The notes below the pieces were generated by a model that had not been told where the DNA came from, did not search any database, and was given only the letters and a program-made list of their open reading frames with translations. A stretch of DNA of 64,000 nucleotides. Origin: Stutzerimonas stutzeri (lineage in GTDB: Bacteria; Pseudomonadota; Gammaproteobacteria; Pseudomonadales; Pseudomonadaceae). Where the stretch lies: assembly GCF_002890895.1 (NCBI RefSeq), contig NZ_POUL01000013.1, forward strand, positions 1 through 64,000, given 5' to 3'. Every line of letters begins with the position of its first letter. The stretch's first letter is position 1. The translations under genes and the position numbers were made by a program. Positions 46,489-55,697 of this stretch are shown here, in pieces.

Positions 46489-47313
46489 TCAGCGCTGTAC
46501 CAGATGCACGGTACGCTGCGGGAACGGAATACCGATCCCTGCGGCGTCGAAGCGCTCCTTGACCAGTTCAGTGAAGCCGAAGGTCACTGGCCAGAAGTCG
46601 CCGGTGGCGACCCATACCCGCAGCGACAGATTCACCGAACTGTCGGCCAGCCCGACCACATGAACCACCGGCTCAGGATCGCGTAGCACACGCTCGTCCT
46701 CGGCGATCTCCAGCAGGATCTTGCGCGCCAGCTTGATATCGGCGCTGTAATCGATACCGATATTGATGTCCGCGCGACGTCGGGGCTCGCGGGAATAGTT
46801 GGTGATATGGCCGTTCGAAAGGCTGCCGTTGGGCACCACGATGGTTTTGTTGTCAGCAGACTTGAGGACGGTGTGGAAGATCTGGATCGAATGCACGGTG
46901 CCGGACACGCCCTGAGCTTCAATCCATTCGCCAACCCGGATGGGGCGGAAGATCAGGATCAGCACGCCTCCGGCGAAGTTGCCCAGGCTGCCCTGCAAAG
47001 CCAGACCGATCGCGAGACCGGCTGCACCTATCACGGCGATGAAGGATGTGGTCTCGACGCCGATCATCGACGCGACACTGATCAGTAACAGGACCTTGAG
47101 GATGATGCTTGCCAGGCTTTCGATGAAGCCATGCAGCGAAGCGTCTACCTGGCGGCGATTCAATACCGTACCCACTTTGCCGACGAGCTTGTTGATCAGC
47201 CACCAGCCGATGAGAAAAGTAAGAAGAGCCAGGGTGACTTGCGCGCCGTATTGAATGACAACAGGCAACCAGGCCTCGGAAAGCTCGACCAGGTAATCGA
47301 CACTGAAATCCAT
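46489..47313 (-). CDS. Small-conductance mechanosensitive channel (MscS family)
   Basis: A 274-residue inner-membrane channel that opens under hypo-osmotic stress. Three N-terminal helices are followed by the pore-lining TM3 with GAAGLAIGLALQGSLGNFAGGVLILIFRPIRVGEWI (Gly/Ala pattern) and the cytosolic beta and alpha/beta domains with VVPNGSLSNGHITNYS. Length matches E. coli MscS. Confidence 0.93.
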   Translation of the reverse strand: MDFSVDYLVELSEAWLPVVIQYGAQVTLALLTFLIGWWLINKLVGKVGTVLNRRQVDASLHGFIESLASIILKVLLLISVASMIGVETTSFIAVIGAAGLAIGLALQGSLGNFAGGVLILIFRPIRVGEWIEAQGVSGTVHSIQIFHTVLKSADNKTIVVPNGSLSNGHITNYSREPRRRADINIGIDYSADIKLARKILLEIAEDERVLRDPEPVVHVVGLADSSVNLSLRVWVATGDFWPVTFGFTELVKERFDAAGIGIPFPQRTVHLVQR

Positions 47314-47400
47314 TGAAAAGGGTCTCCATGGGGCACCGAGCGTCCCGGTTAGAGGCGCTCGGCTAATGCGGGAAGTGGCACGAAAACGTGCGCGGGGTGA

Positions 47401-47880
47401 TCAATCGCGGAAGTTGTTGAATTGCAGGGGCATCCCGAAGTCCTTGGCGCGCAATAAGGCGATTGCTTCCTGCAGGTCGTCGCGCTTCTTGCCGGTCACA
47501 CGCACCTGTTCGCCCTGAATAGCCGCTTGCACCTTGAGCTTGGCTTCCTTGATGTACGCGACGATCTTCTTGGCCAGCTCCTTGTCGATACCCTCGCGCA
47601 GCACCACTTCCTGCTTGACGGTCTTGCCGGACGGATAAGGATCCTTCAGTTCCAGACACTGGATATCGATCTTGCGTTTGACCAGGCTCAACTTGAGGAT
47701 TTCCAGCATCTGCTCCAATTGGAAATCCGCGTCGGCGGTCAGATTGATGGTCAGTTCCTTGAATTCGAAACTGCCTTTGCCACGCAGGTCATAGCGACGG
47801 TCGAGCTCCTTGACCGCGTTATCAACCGCATTGGTTACCTCGTGTTTGTCCAGTTCGGACACCACGTCGAACGAGGGCAT
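47401..47880 (-). CDS. yajQ: YajQ family nucleotide-binding protein
   Basis: A 159-residue cytosolic protein with [23 protein letters not shown] at the N terminus and two RNA-binding-like folds. Homologues bind c-di-GMP or nucleic acid. The ATG at 47880 follows AGGAGG closely, so the upstream frame extension to 47907 is rejected. Confidence 0.93.
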   Translation of the reverse strand: MPSFDVVSELDKHEVTNAVDNAVKELDRRYDLRGKGSFEFKELTINLTADADFQLEQMLEILKLSLVKRKIDIQCLELKDPYPSGKTVKQEVVLREGIDKELAKKIVAYIKEAKLKVQAAIQGEQVRVTGKKRDDLQEAIALLRAKDFGMPLQFNNFRD

Positions 47881-48022
47881 GGGCTTCCTCCTTTGGAAAC
47901 GGCGCAAGGGTGTGACCCAGCGCGCTTAGCTTGACGGTTCAAATGCGCCATCATTATAACTGTTCGCGCTGCTCTGGCCCTTCCCTTCCCAGTGACAGCC
48001 CTCTCCTTCTCCGAGTCCCTGA

Positions 48023-48991
48023 ATGCCCAACCCCCAACTCAGCATCCTGGTGGTCGACGACGCCAAATTTTCCAGCGTCATGATAGGTCGCGCGCTGACC
48101 AAGGCCGGATACGAAGACATTCGTTTCGCTAACAGTGCCAGCGCGGCGTTGGAGCTGATCGAACAACGCCCTGCCAATGTTTTGCTGGCCGACTGGCTGA
48201 TGCCGGAGATGGATGGCCTGGAGCTCACGGCCCAGGTCCGCCAGCAGGATGAGATGTCCGATCATTACACCTACATCATTCTCCTGACCGGCCGCGACGG
48301 CCAGGATGTGCTGAGCAAGGCCTTCGATCACGGCGTGGATGACTTTATCGGCAAGTCGGTGATGAACGACCAGCTCGTGCCCCGGGTGTATGCCGCCGAT
48401 CGACTGTGCGGCTCACTGCAGCGGCTGATGCGGGAAAACCGCCTGTTGACCGAAAACATCGCCAGCCTGGAGAAGCGCAACCTGATCGACCCGATCACGG
48501 GGCTTGGAAACAGCCGTTACCTCCATCAGCGCCTTGGCGACAGCCTGCGCCAGGTCGAGAGCCGCGGCGGTGCGCTGTGCTATCTGCTGATAGGCTTACC
48601 GGAGATCCCCAGCCAACGGGAACGCTACGGTGAGCACTTTCATCAGGAACTGCTGCGCGGTGTCGCGCGACGTCTTCAGCAGCTAGTACGTCCGCTCGAC
48701 GTGCTCACACGCCTGGATGATCGCCATTTCGGCGTGCTGACGCTGATCGACGACCTGCGCGGCTGCTCACCAAGCAGTTTCAAGCGACTCCACGAAGGAC
48801 TTAACCTCAAAGCGTTCAAGACCGGTGAGGGCTTTATCTCGATCAAGGCCGGTATCGCCATGGTCAGCCTTGATGCGAGTGCGCTGCCGGTGGATCCCAA
48901 GCAGGTTATTGCGCAGGCTGAAACATTATTACCTGACGCATACGCCACGGGACGTATCGTGCCCCTGCGCTACAAGCAGCCCGTGTCATGA
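48023..48991 (+). CDS. Response regulator with degenerate GGDEF domain
   Basis: A 322-residue protein: a receiver domain (about 5-125) with acidic pair DD (11-12), phospho-acceptor Asp57 in LLADWLMPEMDG, Thr in ILLTG and Lys in IGKS, then a GGDEF-fold domain (about 155-310) starting NLIDPITGLGNSRYLHQRL. The catalytic motif is RLDDRHF in place of RxGGDEF, so cyclase activity is very unlikely. It overlaps panE by ATGA and is followed by a sensor kinase, a possible cognate partner. Confidence 0.88.
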   Translation: MPNPQLSILVVDDAKFSSVMIGRALTKAGYEDIRFANSASAALELIEQRPANVLLADWLMPEMDGLELTAQVRQQDEMSDHYTYIILLTGRDGQDVLSKAFDHGVDDFIGKSVMNDQLVPRVYAADRLCGSLQRLMRENRLLTENIASLEKRNLIDPITGLGNSRYLHQRLGDSLRQVESRGGALCYLLIGLPEIPSQRERYGEHFHQELLRGVARRLQQLVRPLDVLTRLDDRHFGVLTLIDDLRGCSPSSFKRLHEGLNLKAFKTGEGFISIKAGIAMVSLDASALPVDPKQVIAQAETLLPDAYATGRIVPLRYKQPVS

Positions 48992-49905
48992 CAGGAGTTT
49001 GGCATGTGCTCGGCGCCGGCAGTCTGGGCGGGCTATGGGCTACGCGATTGTTCCGCGCTGGCGTGCCGCTGCATCTGATTCTGCGTAATCCAAAACGGCT
49101 TGCCGAATACCACGCCGCGGGTGGTCTTGAGCTGCTCGAGAACGGTACGAGCCGTCTCTATCCAATACCTGCGGAGCTACCAGAAGCCACCACGCCGATA
49201 GAACGGCTGCTGGTCGCCTGCAAAGCCTACGATGCGGAAGCCGCTGTCGCCGAGGTTGCACCGCGACTTACCAAACATTCGGAGATCTTGCTCCTGCAGA
49301 ACGGTCTGGGCAGCCAGCAGGCCATTGCGGAACGGTGGCCGGAGAGCCGCTGCATCTTCATTTCCAGCACCGAAGGGGCCTACCGCCAAGCCGGCTTTCA
49401 AATCGTGCATGCCGGTCGGGGGCAGAACTGGCTCGGCGACCCGGTCAACCGCCAACCGCCGCTGTGGCTTGCTGAACTGAACCTGGCAGACATTCCATAT
49501 AGCTGGTCCGAAGACATCATGGCCAAGCTCTGGCGCAAGCTGGCGATCAACTGCGCCATCAACCCTCTTAGCGTGCTGAACGATTGCCGAAACGGCGAGC
49601 TATTGAATCACCCTGAGCAGCTGCACAGGCTCTGCTGCGAGCTCAGCGAAGTGCTGCGAGCATGCGACCAGGTGGACGCAGCCGATGGGCTCGAAGCTGA
49701 AGTGCTGCGCATCATCCAGGCGACCGCTCAGAATTTTTCATCGATGCATCAGGACGTGCAGAACGGGCGCCGGACTGAAGTCAGCTTTCTGCTGGGCCAG
49801 GCTTGTCGCGCCGCACATCAGCATGGGGTGGTGACACCCGAGCTGCGCGAATTGCTTGATCGGCTCCAGGCGCTCCTTCGCCGTCACGGATTGCCCGACG
49901 ACTGA
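48988..49905 (+). CDS. panE: 2-dehydropantoate 2-reductase
   Basis: A 305-residue NADPH-dependent enzyme of pantothenate synthesis. It shows the Rossmann loop VLGAGSLGGLWATRL, ACKAYD in the substrate region, and KLWRKLAINCAINPLSVLNDCRNGEL with the catalytic Lys and Asn. It is translationally coupled to the upstream regulator. A ketopantoate-reductase paralogue with another substrate is possible. Confidence 0.88.
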   Translation: MTGVWHVLGAGSLGGLWATRLFRAGVPLHLILRNPKRLAEYHAAGGLELLENGTSRLYPIPAELPEATTPIERLLVACKAYDAEAAVAEVAPRLTKHSEILLLQNGLGSQQAIAERWPESRCIFISSTEGAYRQAGFQIVHAGRGQNWLGDPVNRQPPLWLAELNLADIPYSWSEDIMAKLWRKLAINCAINPLSVLNDCRNGELLNHPEQLHRLCCELSEVLRACDQVDAADGLEAEVLRIIQATAQNFSSMHQDVQNGRRTEVSFLLGQACRAAHQHGVVTPELRELLDRLQALLRRHGLPDD

Positions 49906-49947
49906 GCCACCGCTACCCTGCAGGAACACCCTTCGCCCGTACCTGCC

Positions 49948-51963
49948 ATGACCCTGCGCCAGCGCCTCGAAAATCTCCCGGTCGGCCGCAAGCTACTGAT
50001 CGCCCTGCTCGTGCTGTTGGCTACCTTGCTGCTGGTATCCAACCTCACTTTCATCAGCGCGGCCTACTGGATTTCACGCCAGAGCGTCGCGCCCCAGGCG
50101 ATGCATACGCTCGGTGCGCTGTTCGCCACACCCGAACTGAGTAATCGAGCGCTGGAATCCAAAGCCGCCGCTGATGAGCTGCTAGGCAAGCTGAACGAAT
50201 ATGCGCCGCTGCGGGCCGCCGTTGTTTATGACCGCACCGGACGCCGCCTGGCTGAGTTTTATCGTGGCGATCCGCTGGACTTGCCGCACCAGGTGAGCGA
50301 CCTGCCGGATTGGCAGAAGAGCGAGATGCGCGCCAATCTGCTGATCGAGCTGCCGCAAGCCGCCGGGCCACCTGGCCATTTATTGATGGTCGCCAGCAGC
50401 GAGCTGCCAGGCGCGTTCTACACCGGCACCTTTACCGCCAGCCTCGCGATCCTCCTTGCCAGCCTGCTGCTATGGGCGTTGGTGGCCCGACAGATTCGCC
50501 GTCTGATCACCCGCCCCATCCGCGACCTGGAAGCTCTATCCCGGCAGGTGACGCGAGACGAGGACTACTCCCTGAGGGCAACACCGAAAAACCGGGACGA
50601 AATCGGCCATCTGGCCGATGCCTTCAACACCATGCTGTCGCGCATGGAGGCCCGCGAGCAGCAGCTCAAACGCGCTCGCGACGAGGCCCAGGAAGCCTTT
50701 GATCACGCCCAGGGCCTGGCGGAGGAGACCCGCCATTCCAACCGCAAACTGGAATTGGAAGTACAGGTTCGCAGCAAAATCGAAAAGAAACTCACCGGCT
50801 TCCAGAATTACCTGAACAGCATCATCGACTCGATGCCTTCGGTGCTTATCGCGCTAGACGAGCAACTCTACGTGACTCAGTGGAATCAACAGGCCAGTGC
50901 GCTATCCGGAACGTCCATCGACGACGCCCTGAACCAACCGGTGTTTATTGCCTTCGAGCCGCTGCGCCCGTTCCTCACTCAGATCCGCCGGACATCCGAA
51001 CATCATCAGGTCGAAAAGATTGAACGGGTCACCTGGGCGTTCAACGACGAGCCTCGGCACTACGCCTTGACGCTGTATCCCTTGATGGGGGGTGGCGGGC
51101 GCGGCGTGGTGATCCGCATCGACGACATTACCGAGCGGATCAATATGGAAGAGATCATGGTGCAGTCGGAGAAAATGCTCTCGGTCGGCAGCCTCGCGGC
51201 GGGGATGGCGCACGAGATCAACAACCCGCTCGGGGCCATCCTGCACAATGCACAGAACATCCGCCGACGCCTCTCACCCGACCTGGAGCGCAACCGAGAA
51301 GCTGCCGACGAAACCGGTGTTTTGCTGGAGGCGGTGAACCAGTACCTGCAACGACGCGAAATACCGCAGCTGCTCGATGGCATTCAACAGGCAGGCTCAC
51401 GTGCAGCCAAGATCGTCAGCCATATGCTCAGCTTTACCCGGCTCAGCAACCGTCAGCTGGCCGAATGTCAGCTGGGGGTGCTGATCGACCAGGCACTGGA
51501 AATCGCCGGTAATGACTTCGCGCTGATCGAAGGCTTCGATTTCCGTGCTATCGAAATCGTCCGTGATTTCGATCCTCAGATTGATCGAGTGCCCTGCATC
51601 GGTAACGAGCTGGAGCAGGTACTGCTGAATCTGCTGAAAAACGCGGCGCAGGCCATCCACCAAAAGCCCGAGCGAGTCCGCGGACAGATCACTTTGCGCA
51701 CACGCCTGAATCCACCCTGGGCTGAAATCCAGGTCGAAGACAACGGCAGCGGCATTCCGGAACACATCCGCAAGCGGATCTTCGAGCCGTTTTTCACCAC
51801 CAAAGAGGTGGGTCAGGGAACCGGGCTGGGACTTTCCGTTTCGTATTTCATCATCACCAACAATCACAAGGGTCAGATGGAAGTGCAATCCAGGCCGGAC
51901 CAGGGCACCTGCTTTACCCTACGCCTGCCGCTGGTCTCGCCTAGTGAACCCACCAACAGCTGA
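49948..51963 (+). CDS. Membrane sensor histidine kinase (HAMP-PAS-HisKA-HATPase)
   Basis: A 671-residue inner-membrane kinase: TM1 (about 17-40), a periplasmic sensor of about 110 residues, TM2 (about 155-180), HAMP, a coiled coil (about 230-285), PAS (about 290-400), then HisKA with phospho-acceptor His422 in GMAHEINNPLGAIL and an ATPase domain with NLLKNAAQAI, DNGSGIPE, EPFFTTK and GTGLGLSVSYFI. It lies 42 nt after panE, close to the receiver/GGDEF-like gene. Confidence 0.92.
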   Translation: MTLRQRLENLPVGRKLLIALLVLLATLLLVSNLTFISAAYWISRQSVAPQAMHTLGALFATPELSNRALESKAAADELLGKLNEYAPLRAAVVYDRTGRRLAEFYRGDPLDLPHQVSDLPDWQKSEMRANLLIELPQAAGPPGHLLMVASSELPGAFYTGTFTASLAILLASLLLWALVARQIRRLITRPIRDLEALSRQVTRDEDYSLRATPKNRDEIGHLADAFNTMLSRMEAREQQLKRARDEAQEAFDHAQGLAEETRHSNRKLELEVQVRSKIEKKLTGFQNYLNSIIDSMPSVLIALDEQLYVTQWNQQASALSGTSIDDALNQPVFIAFEPLRPFLTQIRRTSEHHQVEKIERVTWAFNDEPRHYALTLYPLMGGGGRGVVIRIDDITERINMEEIMVQSEKMLSVGSLAAGMAHEINNPLGAILHNAQNIRRRLSPDLERNREAADETGVLLEAVNQYLQRREIPQLLDGIQQAGSRAAKIVSHMLSFTRLSNRQLAECQLGVLIDQALEIAGNDFALIEGFDFRAIEIVRDFDPQIDRVPCIGNELEQVLLNLLKNAAQAIHQKPERVRGQITLRTRLNPPWAEIQVEDNGSGIPEHIRKRIFEPFFTTKEVGQGTGLGLSVSYFIITNNHKGQMEVQSRPDQGTCFTLRLPLVSPSEPTNS

Positions 51964-51978
51964 ACCAAAGGAATCCAG

Positions 51979-52569
51979 ATGGGCAACCGACTCTCGAAGA
52001 TCTATACCCGCACCGGTGATGCCGGAGAAACCGGCCTGGCCGACGGCCGCCGAGTGCCCAAGGATCACCCTCGAATCGAGGCGATGGGGGAAATCGACAC
52101 CCTCAATAGCCAACTGGGCCAGTTATTGGCAGAGCTTGCCGAAGGCCAGGCCCGCTGGCCACAACTGGCCGAGCTGATTGAAGTATTGAGCCCATGCCAG
52201 CATCGCCTGTTCGACCTGGGTGGCGAGCTGGCTATGCCCGAGTATCAGGCCTTGACGGAGGTCGAGGTGGAGCGTCTGGAAGCTGCAATCGACCACTGGA
52301 ATCAAGAGCTAGGCCCGCTGGAAGATTTCATCATGCCGGGCGGCTCACGCCTGATTGCCCTGGCCCATCTGTGCCGGAGCATGGCGCGGACCAGCGAGCG
52401 CCGTTGCCAGCAGCTCAATGCGATCGAGCCGCTGCGCGCAGTTGGTCTGGCTTATCTCAACCGACTTTCCGATCTCTTTTTCGTGGTGGCCCGGCTGATC
52501 GCTCGGCGTCAGGGTTGCCCGGAAATCCTCTGGCATGCTGCCGACGCACCCGCCAATGCAGATGCCTGA
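51979..52569 (+). CDS. PduO-type cob(I)alamin adenosyltransferase
   Basis: A 196-residue enzyme that adenosylates cob(I)alamin. It has the ATP-binding N terminus KIYTRTGDAGETGLADGRRV and the helical-bundle signature SMARTSERRCQQL with LNRLSDLFFVVAR. It follows the kinase by 15 nt and overlaps the next gene by 35 nt. Confidence 0.93.
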   Translation: MGNRLSKIYTRTGDAGETGLADGRRVPKDHPRIEAMGEIDTLNSQLGQLLAELAEGQARWPQLAELIEVLSPCQHRLFDLGGELAMPEYQALTEVEVERLEAAIDHWNQELGPLEDFIMPGGSRLIALAHLCRSMARTSERRCQQLNAIEPLRAVGLAYLNRLSDLFFVVARLIARRQGCPEILWHAADAPANADA

Positions 52570-53587
52570 GCCAACGCGGCGGCGCGAGCGCGTCATCGAC
52601 GGGATGCATGCGGCGTGGGAAGTCCTGATCGTCTTGCTGGTGTGTATCAACCTTGGCTTGATCCTGTTCGATAGCCTGTTCATCTTGCAGCCGATCAACG
52701 ACGCACTGGCCGAATGGGCGCCTGTCCTGCATCAACGCTACGACACGCTGATTCACCAGAACTTCCAGCACATCGACCTCGCCTTTGTCGCGATCTTCAT
52801 CTTCGACGTGCTGCTGGGCTGGACCGTTGCGCTGTTCGAGCGCCGCTACGCCCGCTGGTACTACTACCCCTTCGCTCACTGGTATGACGTGCTCGGCTGC
52901 ATTCCGTTGAGCGGCTTCCGCTGGTTGCGGGTGCTGCGCGTCGGCAGTCTGCTGATTCGCCTGCAACGGCTGGGTCTGATCGACATGCGTCGCTGGGCGG
53001 TGTTTGGCCTGCTCAATCGCTACTACCTGCTGTTGCTCGAGGAACTGTCCGATCGTGTCATGGTTCGCCTGTTCAGCCGCATGCAACAGGAAATCGGCGC
53101 CAGTGACGACCTTTCACGGCGCCTGCTGCAAGAAGTGGTCAGGCCGCGCAAAGAGCGCCTGCTCAACGACCTTTCACGCCGCATGCACAGCATGCTGGAG
53201 AGCGGTTACCGGGATAATCGCGGCGCCATCGAAGGTTATGTGGGCGGACTGATCCACCAGGCGCTGCTGAACAACCCTGAGGTGATCCGGTTACGTCGTC
53301 TGCCCATGGGGGGACGGGTCGCCGACACCCTGGATGAAGCGCTCGCCGACATTGCAGCGCAACTCCTTCAAGGCGCTGCGGAAGGACTCCAGAGCCCGCA
53401 ATTTCGTCGACTTGCACGAAACCTGGCGGACGAATTTTTCGAGGCTTGGGTTTATCAGGACGAAAACACCGACCTGGCGCTCGAAGAGCTGCTGGTGGAC
53501 GTCATAGAAGTGCTCAAGCAGCAAGTGTTGGATCGCCGCTGGAGCCGGTTCGTCGGCCCCATCCAGCCACCTTCGCCGCCAGGCTAG
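52535..53587 (+). CDS. Voltage-sensor-like membrane protein without a visible pore
   Basis: A 350-residue protein. The N-terminal third has hydrophobic helices at about 28-50 and 82-104, then YYYPFAHWYDVLGCIPLSGFRWLRVLRVGSLLIRLQRLG (120-158 region), which looks like S3-S4 of a voltage sensor: an Asp after a Trp and Arg at roughly three-residue spacing. No pore helix, selectivity filter or S6 follows. The C-terminal 190 residues are soluble, helical and charged. It may be an orphan voltage sensor or a divergent ion-channel relative. The start at 52535 overlaps the adenosyltransferase gene. Confidence 0.7.
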   Translation: MLPTHPPMQMPEPTRRRERVIDGMHAAWEVLIVLLVCINLGLILFDSLFILQPINDALAEWAPVLHQRYDTLIHQNFQHIDLAFVAIFIFDVLLGWTVALFERRYARWYYYPFAHWYDVLGCIPLSGFRWLRVLRVGSLLIRLQRLGLIDMRRWAVFGLLNRYYLLLLEELSDRVMVRLFSRMQQEIGASDDLSRRLLQEVVRPRKERLLNDLSRRMHSMLESGYRDNRGAIEGYVGGLIHQALLNNPEVIRLRRLPMGGRVADTLDEALADIAAQLLQGAAEGLQSPQFRRLARNLADEFFEAWVYQDENTDLALEELLVDVIEVLKQQVLDRRWSRFVGPIQPPSPPG

Positions 53588-54357
53588 TTCCGGTTGGCGG
53601 CGGCTAGACCTTCCTGCTGATCGAGTCGAGCCCCGACCACCATCTCGGTCGCCCAATTGACAAGGATGTCGGTGTAGGCTTTCTGGCAGCAGTCGCTTGT
53701 CAGCGCATGATCAGCGCCGAGAATGATCCGGTGCGTCAGCGAGTGCGTCTGATGGAAGGCGGCGCGATAGCTCATGATGGTGCTGTGTGGGACCAGATGA
53801 TCGTGCTCGGACTCGACGATGAGCACGTCGCCGCGGAACGCGGCACAAGCCGCCAGTGCACGATTCTCTTCAGGCACAACCCGTCTGCCGCGCAACTGAT
53901 TGAGCAGATCGCGATTTAACTGACGCTTGGGCACCATCCAGTCATCGTCGCCGTACAGCGCCGGAACCCGCATGGCCAGCCACTTCACCGGCCGCATAGT
54001 TGTCAGCAACGCCGCCAGGTAGCCGCCATAGCTGGTTCCCACCACAGCGATGGCGGACGGATCGATATGAGGATGCTGCGCCAGCAGATCGTAGGCGGCC
54101 AACAGGTCATTCAGATTCTGCTCACGGGTGACGGTCTGCTGTTGCGCCAGCGTCAGGGCATGCCCCCGCAGGTCGAAGGACAAGCAGATGCAGCCCAGGC
54201 CCGCGATGCCGCGGGCACGCGTCAGGTCGCGCTCCTGGCTACCCCCCCAGCCATGCACGAACAGCACCCCCGGCAGCTTGGTGGGCGGTGAGAGGAACGT
54301 ACCGGCGATATGTTCATCATCAACCAGGATGTCTACGCATTCACTCTGAGTTGCCAT
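53584..54357 (-). CDS. Alpha/beta-hydrolase (prolyl-oligopeptidase-like)
   Basis: A 257-residue hydrolase with the catalytic triad set in VVGTSYGGYLAALL (nucleophile Ser), ESEHDHLVP (Asp) and LGADHAL (His), plus the oxyanion region VLFVHGWGGSQ. Substrate unknown. Its stop shares the CTAG tetranucleotide with the stop of the convergent voltage-sensor-like gene. Its start overlaps the DUF3182-like gene by 17 nt. Confidence 0.87.
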   Translation of the reverse strand: MATQSECVDILVDDEHIAGTFLSPPTKLPGVLFVHGWGGSQERDLTRARGIAGLGCICLSFDLRGHALTLAQQQTVTREQNLNDLLAAYDLLAQHPHIDPSAIAVVGTSYGGYLAALLTTMRPVKWLAMRVPALYGDDDWMVPKRQLNRDLLNQLRGRRVVPEENRALAACAAFRGDVLIVESEHDHLVPHSTIMSYRAAFHQTHSLTHRIILGADHALTSDCCQKAYTDILVNWATEMVVGARLDQQEGLAAANRN

Positions 54358-55468
54358 AATCCTCCACCACTACGTATTTGGTAATGAAACCTACGTCGGC
54401 GTCTTCGTCGCGGAACAGGACGGTCGCTCCAGGCGGAACGGATTGCGACTCACCATAGACCTCTACGGTGGACGCCCGTACTGCTCCGCGCTCGCCCTTG
54501 ATGAATGTTTCAAGCGCAGCGATTTCAGCACCACTTGCGCCCCCGATTCGCCAGGACTGCTCCAGCACACCAGAGCAAGCACGACCACGGCCATCAACGC
54601 CCTGCGCAATATCGTAGTTACGACGGGACGCAAAGAAACCACGGAAACACGCCGACGCGGCATCGTCATAGACCTGCGCTTGCATTACGGCCAGTCGAGC
54701 CTTCTCCGGCAAATCGAGCTTCAGCAACGCCTCAAAATCACCGTCCGAGACAACCAGATCCGATCCGCCGTAGACCGTCTCGCCAGAATTATCAGGCGTC
54801 AGCCGCTGGGTGCCGTAGTAGCTGAGTGTTCTTCCCGCCACCCGGATCTGCCCAACGCTGAACGTCGTTACATGCTCCAGATTGGCCTCGAGTACCAGCC
54901 CATACTGGGCCATTTCCTTGGCATCAACGTGTTCCAGAGCATCATCCAGCTGCTGCTCGGTATTGATTCTTTCCTGACCTCGCCCGCCAGTGGCCCGCAC
55001 CGGCTTGAGCCTCAGCGAACCTTCGTGCAGCAGCCGTCGCCCTGCTTCGCGAGCATCGTCGAGTGAAAAGACGCTATAGCCAGGCAGCACGCTGCCGCTG
55101 ACACGAGCCGCGAAGTCACGGGACCAGCCCCTCGGCGCATCCGCATCAGGCCGCACAAGCGGATGTGTGATGGCCTTGGTTTCTATGAACCCCTGAGGCA
55201 CCACGCCACCGAACAGGTCTTCCTCATCATCAAGGCCCAGTTCACGGGCTGCATCGGTACCGATGATGGTGCCCGAAGGCACGAAATACAGTGGGTGCGA
55301 ATACTCGATGGCCTGGTCGTACTCACCTAGAAAGGTCAGGCCCTTAACTGCAGCAAGACGCTTGGCCAGATGCTCGTGCACGGCCTTTTCATGTTTGGGA
55401 TCTCTGGCTCTGTTGGCCAGAGTCACTACTGCCCCGCGGGGCATGTGCGGCGCATCCGCATTGATCAT
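54341..55468 (-). CDS. DUF3182-like protein with ATP-grasp-like motif
   Basis: About 375 residues from the ATG at 55468; a GTG at 55504 is an alternative. The segment GSLRLKPVRATGGRGQERINTEQQLDDAL resembles the lysine/glycine-rich nucleotide-binding loop of ATP-grasp enzymes. I assign DUF3182 from overall similarity recalled, not searched. It overlaps the hydrolase gene by 17 nt, so the two are probably co-translated and functionally linked. Confidence 0.62.
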   Translation of the reverse strand: MINADAPHMPRGAVVTLANRARDPKHEKAVHEHLAKRLAAVKGLTFLGEYDQAIEYSHPLYFVPSGTIIGTDAARELGLDDEEDLFGGVVPQGFIETKAITHPLVRPDADAPRGWSRDFAARVSGSVLPGYSVFSLDDAREAGRRLLHEGSLRLKPVRATGGRGQERINTEQQLDDALEHVDAKEMAQYGLVLEANLEHVTTFSVGQIRVAGRTLSYYGTQRLTPDNSGETVYGGSDLVVSDGDFEALLKLDLPEKARLAVMQAQVYDDAASACFRGFFASRRNYDIAQGVDGRGRACSGVLEQSWRIGGASGAEIAALETFIKGERGAVRASTVEVYGESQSVPPGATVLFRDEDADVGFITKYVVVEDYGNSE

Positions 55469-55644
55469 CTGAGGGCTCGCTCCATGGACTGCTGGTACAT
55501 GCACGGCGAGCGGTCAAAAGCCGCCCGTTTCGCTCGTTATCACCCGAGCCAAAGCGGATCCGGTGTAATGAAGTAGACCTTGGATATCGGCTATCTATCC
55601 TTCGAGTCGGTCGCGGACTCATCTCGACCGTCCGCAGCCACAAA

Positions 55645-55686
55645 CAAAAAAGGGGAGCAGACCTAAGCCTGCCCCCCTTTCTTTTC
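55645..55686. terminator. Bidirectional terminator between the DUF3182-like gene and ahpF
   Basis: AAGGGG-AGCAG (55650-55660) pairs with CTGC-CCCCTT (55669-55679 region), flanked by an A-run on the left and a T-rich tail on the right. It lies just past the ahpF stop. Confidence 0.8.
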
Positions 55687-55697
55687 TACCCGGACGC

